Source: Mesostigma viride (lineage: Eukaryota > Streptophyta > Mesostigmatophyceae > Mesostigmatales > Mesostigmataceae). From it: DNA of 64,000 nt. The DNA lies in contig RPFO01000079.1 of NCBI GenBank assembly GCA_009746045.1, forward strand, positions 2,191,344 to 2,255,343, given 5' to 3'. Position 1 is the stretch's first letter. Each line of letters opens with the position of its first letter. This document shows positions 11,403 through 24,073 of the stretch, piece by piece. The notes beneath the pieces are model-generated. The model searched no databases and had not been told where the DNA came from. It saw only the letters and a program-made list of their open reading frames with translations. The position numbers and the translations under genes are program-made.

Positions 11403-11850
11403 GGGAATACAGCAGTAGTGTAGAATAACTATTAGACAGTGGCCTTGTACATGCCCGCCTACTACAGGCACTATACCAGCTGAGGCCTAGCCTTTTTAGT
11501 CATGTACATGTGTGCCTATGATGAGCCACACTCCAGACGATGCCTAGCCTTATTTAGTAATGTTGTGCCCATGCAGGGAGTCACTCTCTGCTGAGAAGCC
11601 ATGCCATAGCTCCTGTATAGCCACGATGATCTTCCCCCACATGCCACGCTCCCCCTTAACTGGGCATAGCGCGATACATCATGAGGGTGCAGGTGCCTTG
11701 GTGCACCTAGAGCAGGGGTAGCTTACATTCCCACCCTTGCATGAAGTAGCCTAGTAGAATGTATTAAAAGCCATATGCCCCTTCTCAGGGCTATGTGCTA
11801 CATCTACTCCCAACGGAGTGATGTTGATAATTAATTAATTAATTAATAGC
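10028..11850 (+). mobile_element. ORF1-only LINE-type unit with (TTAA)n tail
   Basis: The ORF1 frame is followed by about 430 bp of non-coding sequence. It ends in CTACTCCCAACGGAGTGATG and a (TTAA)n tract at 11,828-11,848. This resembles a degraded form of the hairpin plus (TTAA)n tail at the 3' end of the minus-strand LINE (50,513-50,590). The unit therefore looks like a LINE derivative that keeps ORF1 and a 3' tail but no ORF2. The 5' edge is not defined. Confidence 0.5.
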
Positions 11851-12582
11851 AAGGAGCTGCCCAGAATGCAATGGATAAATAAATGTACCCAAACCCTGCG
11901 TGGTAAAACTCTTCGAGGTTTAGCTGGCCAATTCCCAGGCTTGCACGTATAAAATTATTCGTTCAATTGGCCCGGATGGTTGCATGCCTGCCGCCATTCA
12001 ATTCACCAATCTGTCACTTAATGCTAAAGCTTACGCAATGTCGGAAACGGCCAGGCCTAGTCTAGGCTAGCGTTGAGTTGAGTTGAGTTGAGTTTATTCC
12101 CACGCCGGCCGGAGAACCGACAGGGTTATTAAATAGTGGATCCAACGGCTGGTCCTGCCTTATGGGGTGGCAAACAAGGTGAGAGCGGTGAGATACTTGG
12201 CTAGCGTAGGTATCAAGGACGCTTTTCCCAGGGTATTGCGCCACCTTTACCCCAGTCAACCCGTCGCCCCTCGGGTTGGGGACAACGCCTCCACCATCCG
12301 ACGGCCCCAATCCCTCGCGTCGCGTCTATGTGGTTCCGTAGTTTGCTTGTTTTGTATTGGTTGTTTATGTGTAGTATTTTGTAGTATCAGTAATTTGGAC
12401 GGACGACCCGAGCCGCTACTAACTTAGCGGGTTTATCGCGCCCGTTGGATCCATCATCGGACGCTCCAGATTGTCGGAGGCTAACGTTTTAACTTTTTTC
12501 ATTTTGCCTTCGTATATACTGGCGAAGTTCCTGCTTCCTGGCACGCATGCAAGACGCAATCTCGCTTCGTAATTCCTTGCAA
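11851..12582. other. Unassigned spacer before the repeat arrays
   Basis: It contains a GTTGA pentamer run at about 12,070-12,096 and a short plus-strand frame at 12,167-12,427 (MANKVRAVRYLASVGIKDAF...) that I do not recognise. No splice sites or motifs support a gene. The array of 737-bp units starts at 12,583. Confidence 0.5.
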
Positions 12583-15531
12583 CAAGATCGGGGGCTCCGC
12601 CCCCGAACCCCCGCTACTTGGCAGATTCTGTGCCTCAACGGCTTTTTGTGCCTCAACGGCGAGTACCAGCACAGCCGTACACTCCCGCTTACACAGCCCG
12701 CCCACTAGCAAGACAGCCGAACCTGTACGGCCGGCCACAGCCTGTGATTCCATGGATTACGCCACGATTCCATGCAAACTCATGGTGCCGGACGGGTTGC
12801 TGGCCTATTTTGGGAAGCCGGTGGCTGAACCGAACCGCAACTAAACCTGGTATGTCAGCACGTCAGGTCCGTCCGTCAGATTCCTCACTTTTTGCCAGCA
12901 ACCGCCAAATACCACTTGAATCGGTCCTCTCCTCGCCGTTTTCCTCGCCAATTTCCCTCGTCCGGCCCAAACGCCTAGGCCAATTTCAAGCTGAACTTGG
13001 CACGCATCGTCGTCGATAGCTACGGAGCTTAGAAACTCGGAGTTCTGGACCGTTACGCGCAGGTAACGGCCGTTTTAGTCTGTTTTACTGACTACTACTG
13101 TCGTCACGGGGTATTTGTTTGAGTTCCCGTCTTAGAAGAGTTTGGGTGCCGGACGCTACGCGGTGACAGGCCGCTAGAAAGCCTACGGACGCGATCTGCT
13201 GAAAGATTTTGTGGAAACAAATTGTGCGTTCGGATTTTTGCGCTACTCGTGTACGGACAACGTTTGCCGGAAGAGTTTGCGGAACAATTGGGCCGACCTA
13301 AAAGTAGTATATAAGGGCAACAAGATCGGGGGCTCCGCCCCCGAACCCCCGCTACTTGGCAGATTCTGTGCCTCAACGGCTTTTTGTGCCTCAACGGCGA
13401 GTACCAGCACAGCCGTACACTCCCGCTTACACAGCCCGCCCACTAGCAAGACAGCCGAACCTGTACGGCCGGCCACAGCCTGTGATTCCATGGATTACGC
13501 CACGATTCCATGCAAACTCATGGTGCCGGACGGGTTGCTGGCCTATTTTGGGAAGCCGGTGGCTGAACCGAACCGCAACTAAACCTGGTATGTCAGCACG
13601 TCAGGTCCGTCCGTCAGATTCCTCACTTTTTGCCAGCAACCGCCAAATACCACTTGAATCGGTCCTCTCCTCGCCGTTTTCCTCGCCAATTTCCCTCGTC
13701 CGGCCCAAACGCCTAGGCCAATTTCAAGCTGAACTTGGCACGCATCGTCGTCGATAGCTACGGAGCTTAGAAACTCGGAGTTCTGGACCGTTACGCGCAG
13801 GTAACGGCCGTTTTAGTCTGTTTTACTGACTACTACTGTCGTCACGGGGTATTTGTTTGAGTTCCCGTCTTAGAAGAGTTTGGGTGCCGGACGCTACGCG
13901 GTGACAGGCCGCTAGAAAGCCTACGGACGCGATCTGCTGAAAGATTTTGTGGAAACAAATTGTGCGTTCGGATTTTTGCGCTACTAGGGTACGGACAACG
14001 TTTGCCGGAAGAGTTTGCGGAACAATTGGCGGACCATAATCGTAGTATAAAGGGCAACAAGATCGGGGGCTCCGCCCCCGAACCCCCGCTACTTGGCAGA
14101 TTCTGTGCCTCAACGGCTTTTTGTGCCTCAACGGCGAGTACCAGCACAGCCGTACACTCCCGCTTACACAGCCCGCCCACTAGCAAGACAGCCGAACCTG
14201 TACGGCCGGCCACAGCCTGTGATTCCATGGATTACGCCACGATTCCATGCAAACTCATGGTGCCGGACGGGTTGCTGGCCTATTTTGGGAAGCCGGTGGC
14301 TGAACCGAACCGCAACTAAACCTGGTATGTCAGCACGTCAGGTCCGTCCGTCAGATTCCTCACTTTTTGCCAGCAACCGCCAAATACCACTTGAATCGGT
14401 CCTCTCCTCGCCGTTTTCCTCGCCAATTTCCCTCGTCCGGCCCAAACGCCTAGGCCAATTTCAAGCTGAACTTGGCACGCATCGTCGTCGATAGCTACGG
14501 AGCTTAGAAACTCGGAGTTCTGGACCGTTACGCGCAGGTAACGGCCGTTTTAGTCTGTTTTACTGACTACTACTGTCGTCACGGGGTATTTGTTTGAGTT
14601 CCCGTCTTAGAAGAGTTTGGGTGCCGGACGCTACGCGGTGACAGGCCGCTAGAAAGCCTACGGACGCGATCTGCTGAAAGATTTTGTGGAAACAAATTGT
14701 GCGTTCGGATTTTTGCGCTACTAGGGTACGGACAACGTTTGCCGGAAGAGTTTGCGGAACAATTGGCGGACCATAATCGTAGTATAAAGGGCAACAAGAT
14801 CGGGGGCTCCGCCCCCGAACCCCCGCTACTTGGCAGATTCTGTGCCTCAACGGCTTTTTGTGCCTCAACGGCGAGTACCAGCACAGCCGTACACTCCCGC
14901 TTACACAGCCCGCCCACTAGCAAGACAGCCGAACCTGTACGGCCGGCCACAGCCTGTGATTCCATGGATTACGCCACGATTCCATGCAAACTCATGGTGC
15001 CGGACGGGTTGCTGGCCTATTTTGGGAAGCCGGTGGCTGAACCGAACCGCAACTAAACCTGGTATGTCAGCACGTCAGGTCCGTCCGTCAGATTCCTCAC
15101 TTTTTGCCAGCAACCGCCAAATACCACTTGAATCGGTCCTCTCCTCGCCGTTTTCCTCGCCAATTTCCCTCGTCCGGCCCAAACGCCTAGGCCAATTTCA
15201 AGCTGAACTTGGCACGCATCGTCGTCGATAGCTACGGAGCTTAGAAACTCGGAGTTCTGGACCGTTACGCGCAGGTAACGGCCGTTTTAGTCTGTTTTAC
15301 TGACTACTACTGTCGTCACGGGGTATTTGTTTGAGTTCCCGTCTTAGAAGAGTTTGGGTGCCGGACGCTACGCGGTGACAGGCCGCTAGAAAGCCTACGG
15401 ACGCGATCTGCTGAAAGATTTTGTGGAAACAAATTGTGCGTTCGGATTTTTGCGCTACTAGGGTACGGACAACGTTTGCCGGAAGAGTTTGCGGAACAAT
15501 TGGCGGACCATAATCGTAGTATAAAGGGCAA
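12583..15531 (-). repeat. Array A: four head-to-tail 737-bp Helitron-like units
   Basis: Units are 12,583-13,320, 13,321-14,057, 14,058-14,794 and 14,795-15,531. They are almost identical; only the first differs near its right end. Read on the minus strand each unit starts TTGCCCTTTATACTACGAT (unit 1 diverged) and ends with the hairpin GGGGGCGGAGCCCCC, then GAT and CTTG. A 133-aa frame open in every unit (for example 14,093-14,494) has no known motif and is probably chance. Hairpin plus CT-G end, orientation and tandem joining fit rolling-circle elements, but no Rep/helicase gene is present. Confidence 0.7.
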
Positions 15532-18384
15532 CAAGTTGGGGGCCCCTTCGGGGCCCAGACTTTTTGGCGCCTGAGCGGGCGATTGGCGCGTACACCCGCG
15601 GGGTGCGTCCTCGGGAACGCCGGCGCCACGCGGGGTGCGCAGTGCGAAGGGGCAGTGGCCAAGGGCGCCGAGGCGGGGGGGCCAGCGGGAGCCCAAAAAT
15701 TTCGGCTTCGTACGGCCGTTTTTTAGGCGGAGCCTCCTGCTTTTCACAGTTTCGAGCCGTTTTTTTCCCACGCTCGCCGTCTGAACACGTTCAGGTCAGT
15801 AATCTCGCTAAAATTGGCACGGAAATGGCGTGGGAAGTAGGCCGAACCGAAAATTGAACCAAAAACCCGTTCAGAAAAGTGTTCGAACTCAATTTTCGTT
15901 CAGTCTGAACACTCAAAATTTCCCGTTCAGTCTGAACCCTTAGTATTTGTAGTAGGATGTTTGGAGAGAGATCCTTCCCGTAGTAACAAGTTAATCAGCC
16001 GTATATGCCCCACGGCATTTCTCGCGCATTTTGCTGAATTCAGTTTCTGTTCAGAACACATCAGACTCGATCTTACGAGGGTGTGACGGCGTTCAGGCCG
16101 GCGGTTACGGGACGTAACTCGCGGCTCCGCAGGATTTCAGGGATGGCCTTCGATCGTGGGGGTGCGATCAGGCCGTACGGTACGGCGCCCGCGGCGGTGT
16201 CAGGATGTTCGGGGTTCTCCCTTGCGCAACACGATCGTAGTTAAGTAGTTGACAAGTTGGGGGCCCCTTCGGGGCCCAGACTTTTTGGCGCCTGAGCGGG
16301 CGATTGGCGCGTACACCCGCGGGGTGCGTCCTCGGGAACGCCGGCGCCACGCGGGGCGCGCAGTGCGAAGGGGCAGTGGCCGAGGGCGCCGAGGCGGGGG
16401 GGCCAGCGGGAGCCCGAAAATTTCGGTTTCGTACGGCCGTTTTTTAAGCGGAGCCCCCTGCTTTCCACAGTTTCGAGCCGTTTTTTTTCCATGCTCCCCG
16501 TCTGAACACGTTCAGGTCAGTCATCTCGCAAAAATTGGCACTGAAATTGCGTGGGAAGTAGGCCGAACCGAATATTCAACCAAAAACGCGTTCAGAAATG
16601 TGTTCGAACTCAATATTCGTTCAGTCTGAACACTTGAAATTTGCCGTTCAGTCTGAACCCTTAGTATTTGTAGTAGGATGTTTGCTTCGGCAACAAACTC
16701 TTTGCCCTGCCGTATATGCCCCCGGCATTTCTCGCGCATTTTGCTGAATTCGGCTTCCGTTCAGAACTGCTGACAGTCGATCTTAGGAGGGTGTGACGGC
16801 GTTCAGGCCGGCGGTTACGGGCCGTAACTCGCGGCTCCGCAGGATTTCAGGATTTGCCCTCGGGCGTGGGGTTGCGATCAGGCCGTACGGTACGGCGCCC
16901 GCGGCGATGTCAGGATGTTCGGGGTTCTCCCTTGCGCAACACGATCGTAGTTAAGTAGTTGACAAGTTGGGGGCCCCTTCGGGGCCCAGACTTTTTGGCG
17001 CCTGAGCGGGCGATTGGCGCGTACACCCGCGGGGTGCGTCCTCGGGAACGCCGGCGCCACGCGGGGCGCGCAGTGCGAAGGGGCAGTGGCCGAGGGCGCC
17101 GAGGCGGGGGGGCCAGCGGGAGCCCGAAAATTTCGGTTTCGTACGGCCGTTTTTTAAGCGGAGCCCCCTGCTTTCCACAGTTTCGAGCCGTTTTTTTTCC
17201 ATGCTCCCCGTCTGAACACGTTCAGGTCAGTCATCTCGCAAAAATTGGCACTGAAATTGCGTGGGAAGTAGGCCGAACCGAATATTCAACCAAAAACGCG
17301 TTCAGAAATGTGTTCGAACTCAATATTCGTTCAGTCTGAACACTTGAAATTTGCCGTTCAGTCTGAACCCTTAGTATTTGTAGTAGGATGTTTGCTTCGG
17401 CAACAAACTCTTTGCCCTGCCGTATATGCCCCCCGGCATTTCTCGCGCATTTTGCTGAATTCGGCTTCCGTTCAGAACTGCTGACAGTCGATCTTAGGAG
17501 GGTGTGACGGCGTTCAGGCCGGCGGTTACGGGCCGTAACTCGCGGCTCCGCAGGATTTCAGGATTTGCCCTCGGGCGTGGGGTTGCGATCAGGCCGTACG
17601 GTACGGCGCCCGCGGCGATGTCAGGATGTTCGGGGTTCTCCCTTGCGCAACACGATCGTAGTTAAGTAGTTGACAAGTTGGGGGCCCCTTCGGGGCCCAG
17701 ACTTTTTGGCGCCTGAGCGGGCGATTGGCGCGTACACCCGCGGGGTGCGTCCTCGGGAACGCCGGCGCCACGCGGGGCGCGCAGTGCGAAGGGGCAGTGG
17801 CCGAGGGCGCCGAGGCGGGGGGGCCAGCGGGAGCCCGAAAATTTCGGTTTCGTACGGCCGTTTTTTAAGCGGAGCCCCCTGCTTTCCACAGTTTCGAGCC
17901 GTTTTTTTTCCATGCTCCCCGTCTGAACACGTTCAGGTCAGTCATCTCGCAAAAATTGGCACTGAAATTGCGTGGGAAGTAGGCCGAACCGAATATTCAA
18001 CCAAAAACGCGTTCAGAAATGTGTTCGAACTCAATATTCGTTCAGTCTGAACACTTGAAATTTGCCGTTCAGTCTGAACCCTTAGTATTTGTAGTAGGAT
18101 GTTTGCTTCGGCAACAAACTCTTTGCCCTGCCGTATATGCCCCCCGGCATTTCTCGCGCATTTTGCTGAATTCGGCTTCCGTTCAGAACTGCTGACAGTC
18201 GATCTTAGGAGGGTGTGACGGCGTTCAGGCCGGCGGTTACGGGCCGTAACTCGCGGCTCCGCAGGATTTCAGGATTTGCCCTCGGGCGTGGGGTTGCGAT
18301 CAGGCCGTACGGTACGGCGCCCGCGGCGATGTCAGGATGTTCGGGGTTCTCCCTTGCGCAACACGATCGTAGTTAAGTAGTTGA
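15532..18384 (-). repeat. Array B: four head-to-tail 710-721-bp Helitron-like units
   Basis: Units are 15,532-16,252 (diverged), 16,253-16,962, 16,963-17,673 and 17,674-18,384 (the last three nearly identical). On the minus strand they start TCAACTACTTAACTACGATC and end with hairpin GGGCCCCGAAGGGGCCC, then CCAACTTG. Their sequence is unrelated to array A apart from the terminal pattern. Each unit carries the perfect palindrome GTTCAGTCTGAAC twice plus several more GTTCAG/CTGAAC hexamers. Array A joins array B exactly at the terminal CTTG. Confidence 0.7.
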
Positions 18385-19294
18385 CAAGAAAAAAGTGGGG
18401 GAGGGGGGGCTATCGCCCCCCCTCCCCGACTTGAGAGGACGTGACTCGCCGCTAGCGGCCCAGAGGCCGATAGTCGACCTTCTGGGCGCCAACCGCACCG
18501 GCCCGCGCGACGCGCCAAGACCCTTCCACGGAGGACGCGCGAGCGGACGATTCCGACCGGGACGAACCGCCTCCGTGCGCCACGCGCAACGGACCCTTCC
18601 CCGTGAACACCGTGGAAGCTCTCCGAGCGTGAGATACTTGAAAATTTCGTCACGTTCGTATCGAAAATGAAATTTCTGACAAATTTGTCAGCTCGGACTG
18701 AACCACAATGATGATAATGTGCCAAATTTCGGCCTGAACTATTTCACCCCACCCTGACTGAACGCCTGTTCGGCTCTGAACCTTCCACCCGTCCTGAAAA
18801 TTGGATCCATCCGTTCAGAAAATCGCATTCTATATTTTTCGAACTGAACATACCGTCGTTTTACCGTTTTGAAATTTATCGACTCCTTATTTAAACTACT
18901 CGACCATTAAGTAGGCGTTCTTGTGCGCCAGCTCGTATCCTCTACTAAATTCTACAAAGGCCTGGGATGTTTGGGAGAGATTGGTTCGCGACTTTTTGTT
19001 TGACGATTAAAAAAGTCAACGCGCCGTACCGTCCTGAGGCCGCGCGGATTGGCGAGACGCCCCACCTGCCCGCGAAAGTCTGAACGTGTTCAGCGTTTCA
19101 GCACCCGTTCAGGAAAACACGACACTCGATCTCCAAGGTTTGGGGATTTCTTTGTACTACGCCGATTGGCCATCTCGCTACGGTCCTGGACGGCGTCCGC
19201 TCCCGCGCTAGGGGGCGCGGGGGACGGCCCCACCTTCGGCCTACGGCCGCGGCCAAAGTTTTCGGGCTTCCTAAATCGTAGTTACATTAGGGGA
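18385..19294 (-). mobile_element. Helitron-like unit C1 (910 bp)
   Basis: Minus-strand start TCCCCTAATGTAACTACGAT; minus-strand end GGGGAGGGGGGGCGATAGCC with its complementary arm, then CACTTTTTTCTTG. No coding content is recognised. It is essentially identical to 34,042-34,951. Confidence 0.65.
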
Positions 19295-22200
19295 CAAGAA
19301 AAAAGTGGGGGAGGGGGGCTATCGCCCCCCCTCCCCGACTTGAGAGGACGTGACTCGCCGCTAGCGGCCCAGAGGCCGATAGTCGACCTTCTGGGCGCCA
19401 ACCGCACCGGCCCGCGCGACGCGCCAAGACCCTTCCACGGAGGACGCGCGAGCGGACGATTCCGACCGGGACGAACCGCCGCCGTGCGCCACGCGCAACG
19501 GACCCTTCCCCGTGAACACCGTGGAAGCTCTCCGAGCGTGAGATACTTGGAAATTTCGTCACGTTCGTATCGAAAATGAAATTTCTGACAAATTTGTCAG
19601 CTCGGACAGAACCACAATGAATTTCCAGGTAAATAGGTGTACGTTTATTCCAAACAACCACAATGAATTTCAGCATACCATTCGATACAACAATGATATT
19701 TCGGCGTCGGATACTTGGAAATTTCGTTACGTTCGTATCGCCAGTGAAATTCTGACAAATTTTATCCTGAACTATTTCGCATCATAACATGACTCCGTTG
19801 GGAGATCATCATGTAGCACTGGCTAACATATTCCCTTGCTGGATGGATGGAGGTAGGTGAAGAATTAAACCTTTTTGAATGACCTTATTTGTCTAATTGT
19901 AATTGCCTAGCACAGTCTACCTAGAGGAGGGCCCTGATTGGCACAATTGTGGCCATGTACGTAATTATGCTACATGTCGTACATGATCTCCCAACTAGTC
20001 ATGTTATAATTTATTTTCATTTTAATGCTAGCATGTCTTGTTGCATGCCCTCAAAGCTAAAATTGTTTATCACATGCAGAGAGAGCCCGCACAATGAATT
20101 TCAGCGTACCATTCATTAATTAATTATACCATGCGATATACTTTACAGATATTTCGCTGTCAAATACTTCGAAATTTGGGTACTGCTTTTTGCAAGCCAG
20201 CCATAAGGACCAAACACTCCCATGCAAACTCCCATTTTCATCATTAATTAATATTCATTGAGTGGCAATCCTTTCATTCCTTTGTTCACACATGCACCAT
20301 CCGTCATTCCCATTATTAAATTGAAAAAATTAAAACATAGCATGACTCCGTGGTGCCCACTATGACTTCATGGGGGGGGGCTGGCATGCTTGCGTGGGTG
20401 TGGGGGGCCTCGCATGCGTGCGTGGGTGTGGGGGGGGCTCGCATGCGTGCGTGGGTGTGGGGGGGAGTGGCATGCATGCGTGGGTGTGGTGGGGGGCTGC
20501 CATGCATGCGTGGGGTTAGGGGGGGCTGGCACGCGTGTGTGGGTTCGTGGGGTGGCTGCCATGCGTGCGTGGGTGTGTGGGGTGGCTGGCATGCGTACGT
20601 GGGTGTGGGGGGTGGCTGGCATGCATAAGTGGGTTTGTGATGGGCTGGCATGCGTGCGTGGGTTGGTGGGGTGGCTGGCATGCATGCGTGCATGTGGGGG
20701 GTCGCTGGCATGCATGCGTGGGTTTGTGGGGTAGCTGGCATGCAGGCGTGGGTGTGGGAGGGGCTGGCATGCATGCGTGGGTGTGGGGGATGGCTGGCAT
20801 GCATGCCTGCATGTGGGGTGGGGCTGGCATGCGTGCGTGGGTGTGTGGGGGGCTCGCATGCGTGCGTGGGTGTGGGGGGGGCTCGCATGCGTGCGTGGGT
20901 GTGGGGGGGAGTGGCATGCATGCGTGGGTGTGGTGGGGGGCTGCCATGCATGCGTGGGGTTAGGGGGGGCTGGCACGCGTGTGTGGGTTGGTGGGGTGGC
21001 TGCCATGCGTGCGTGGGTGTGTGGGGTGGCTGGCATGCGTGCGTGGGTGTGGGGGGTGGCTGGCATGCATAAGTGGGTTTGTGATGGGCTGGCATGCGTG
21101 CGTGGGTTGGTGGGGTGGCTGGCATGCATGCGTGCATGTGGGGGGTCGCTGGCATGCATGCGTGGGTTTGTGGGGTAGCTGGCATGCGGGCGTGGGTGTG
21201 GGAGGGGCTGGCATGCATGCGTGGGTGTGGGGGGTGGCTGGCATGCATGCCTGCATGTGGGGTAGGGCTGGCATGCGTGCGTGGGTGTGGGGGGGGCTGC
21301 CATGCGTGTGTCGGGGGGCTGGCATGCGTGGGTGGTTGGCGGGGGGAGTGGCATGCATGCGTGGGTGTGGTGGGGCTGGCATGCATGCGTTGGTTGACAT
21401 GCCATGGATGAAAAACGCCAAGAAGAGTATATGGCCCCGCTGCCACCAAAAATCACCTGGTTGATCAACCAAGGGGATAGCCTGCACAGTGAGACACAAA
21501 CACAGCAGACCCAGCAAAGCAAAATTCAGGTTGTAAGCGAGTGGAGATTACTTTTGACATGCTTGATGAAGAAATATATAACACACCTTCTATTGTCACA
21601 CCTTCTATAAACAAATGGTTGATTGATCACCTTATACACCACGTAAACATGCTACCAGACGCGCTCTTCAGTCCAGTCAAAATCCACGTGCGAAGCAAGT
21701 CAGCTTACGCAGAAAGCACCATGAATGTCAGCCAGTACAGCAGTAAATGACGCCCCAAACCCGTGACCAGGCAAGCATCCAGAGGGGCTTTCACCGCCCA
21801 GTATATTCCAGAAAAAAGCATCACAGATCCTTGGGCAACGGACGTTCACACAGGACATGCGAAGGACCATGAAGATGGCGTCCTGCACGGCTAAGAAAAT
21901 AAAACGCAGACCCTTGCTACGCTATGTCTTTGCTGCGACTAGGTGGATTCGGCGAAATGGAAAGAACGCAACCATGAAAATGCATCAGAAAGAGAGCAGG
22001 TACTACCCCGGTCATCGAAACAAACGCCTCACCATCGGCATCGCCGGTTACGTCCCGTGGCAAAAAATCCAGCGTTCTTTCCAATATGATGTGGCGACAG
22101 CAGAAGCTCGTTGGCCACACCCCAAGCCTAAAACCATGGCTGCGCATTCCCCATCCCAATTTTCTAGCCTACGTTGCCTGCCATCGCCAGCCAGCACAAG

Positions 22201-22964
22201 GAAAATTGCTCGCGCAGCACGTCACTTTGTTTTTCGCCCCGAGCATGCCGCACGCTTTGCCAATAATTCCCAGTTCCCACTGCCCAGCAAGACTTTTTTC
22301 CATGCGATTATACCATGCGATATACTTTAGAGATATTTCGGTGGAAGATACTTGGAAATTTCGTTACGTTCGTATTTCCATTGAAAATGTGCCAACTTTC
22401 GGCCTGAACCATTTCACCCCACCCTGATTGAACGCCTGTTAGGCTCTGAACCTTCCACCCGTCCTGAAAATTGGATCCATCCGTTCAGAAAATCGCATTC
22501 TATATTTTTCGAACTGCACATACCGTCGTTCCACCGTTGTGAAATTTATCGACTCCTTATTTAAACTACTCGACCATTAAGTAGGCGTTCTTGTGCGCCA
22601 GCTCGTATCCTCTACTAAATTCTACAAAGGCCTGGGATGTTTGGGAGAGATTGGTTCGCGACTTTTTGTTTGACGATTAAAAAAGTCAACGCGCCGTACC
22701 GTCCTGAGGCCGCGCGGATTGGCGAGACGCCCCACCTGCCCGCGAAAGTCTGAACGTGTTCAGCATTTCAGCACCCGTTCAGAATACCTCAGACTCGATC
22801 TCCAAGGTTTGGGGATTTTCTTTGTACTACGCGATTGGCCATCTCGCAACGGTCCTGGACGTCGTCCGCTCCCGCGCTAGGGGGCGCGGGGGACGGCCCC
22901 ACCTTCGGCCTACGGCCGCGGCCAAAGTTTTCGGGCGTCATAAATCGTAGTTACTAGTAGGGGA
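19295..22964 (-). mobile_element. Helitron-like unit C2 (3.67 kb) with minisatellite
   Basis: It has the same ends as C1 (start TCCCCTACTAGTAACTACGA). The interior holds about 1 kb of GCATGC-rich minisatellite (20,375-21,395) and about 0.9 kb (21,400-22,300) that is shared with the E units. The sequence at 19,983-20,018 is a paralogue of the empty target site of the hAT element at 43,567. It is a near-identical copy of 29,260-32,932. Confidence 0.6.
20375..21395. repeat. GCATGC-type minisatellite in C2
   Basis: Degenerate units of roughly 28-30 bp built on GGCTGGCATGCGTGCGTGGG followed by a TGTGGGGG run. Long open frames on both strands (HAC/HAWQPP or GWHACVG repeats) follow from the unit length and lack of stops and are not taken as genes. 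Confidence 0.9.
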
Positions 22965-24073
22965 CAAGAAAAAAGTGGGGGAGGGGGGGCTATCGCCCCC
23001 CTCCCCGACTTGAGAGGACGTGACTCGCCGCTAGCGGCCCAGAGGCCGATAGTCGACCTTCTGGGCGCCAACCGCACCGGCCCGCGCGACGCGCCAAGAC
23101 CCTTCCACGGAGGACGCGCGAGCGGACGATTCCGACCGGGACGAACCGCCGCCGTGCGCCACGCGCAACGGACCCTTCCCCGTCAACACCGTGGAAGCTC
23201 TCCGAGCGTGAGATACTTGAAAATTTCGTCACGTTCGTATCGAAATTAAAATTTCTGACAAATTTGTCAGCTCGGACTTAACCACAATGAATTTGAGCAT
23301 ACCATTCGATACAACAATGATATTTCGGCGTCAGATACTTGGAAATTTCGTTACGTTCGTATCGCCAGTGAAATTCTGACAAATTTCTCCGCTCGGACTG
23401 AACCACAATGAATTTCAGCATAGCATGCGATATACTTTAGAGATATTTCGGTGGAAGATACTTGGAAATTTCGTTACGTTCGTATTGCCATTGAAAATGT
23501 GCCAAATTTCGGCCTGAACAATTTCACCCCACCCTGACTGAACGCCTGTTTGGCTCTGAACCTTCCACCCGTCCTGAAAATTGGATCCATCCGTTCAGAA
23601 AATCGCATTCTACATTTTTCGAACTGAACATACCGTCGTCTTACCGTTCTGAAATTTATCGACTCCTTATGTAAACTACTCGACCATTAAGTAGGCGTTC
23701 TTGTGCGCCAGCTCGTATCCTCTACTAAATTCTACAAAGGCCTGGGATGTTTGGGAGAGATTGGTTCGCGACTTTTTGTTTGACGATTAAAAAAGTCAAA
23801 GCGCCGTACCGTCCTGAGGCCGCGCGGATTGGCGAGACGCCCCACCTGCCCGCGAAACCCTGAACGTGTTCAGCGTTTCAGCACCCGTTCAGAATACCTC
23901 AGACTCGATCTCCAAGGTTTGGGGATTTTCTTTGTACTACGCGATTGGCCATCTCGCTACGGTCCTGGACGGCGTCCGCTCCCGCGCTAGGGGGCGCGGG
24001 GGACGGCCCCACCTTCGGCCTACGGCCGCGGCCAAAGTTTTCGGGCTTCATAAATCGTAGTTACATTAGGGGA
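22965..24073 (-). mobile_element. Helitron-like unit C3, copy 1 (1.1 kb)
   Basis: Terminal structure as C1. Its right half is about 90% or more like C1, but the left half contains extra blocks with repeated ACAATGAATTT and TTGGAAATTTCGTTACGTTC. Further copies lie at 28,150-29,259 and 32,933-34,041. Confidence 0.65.

Noticed and set aside
12062-12100. LINE 3' tail made of GTTGA repeats
   Set aside because: The pentamer run is short and no coding or UTR similarity links it to a LINE.
12618-15231. 133-aa frame conserved in four tandem units
   Set aside because: The units are nearly identical in DNA, so conservation carries no information; no motif, and a similarly long frame is open on the other strand.
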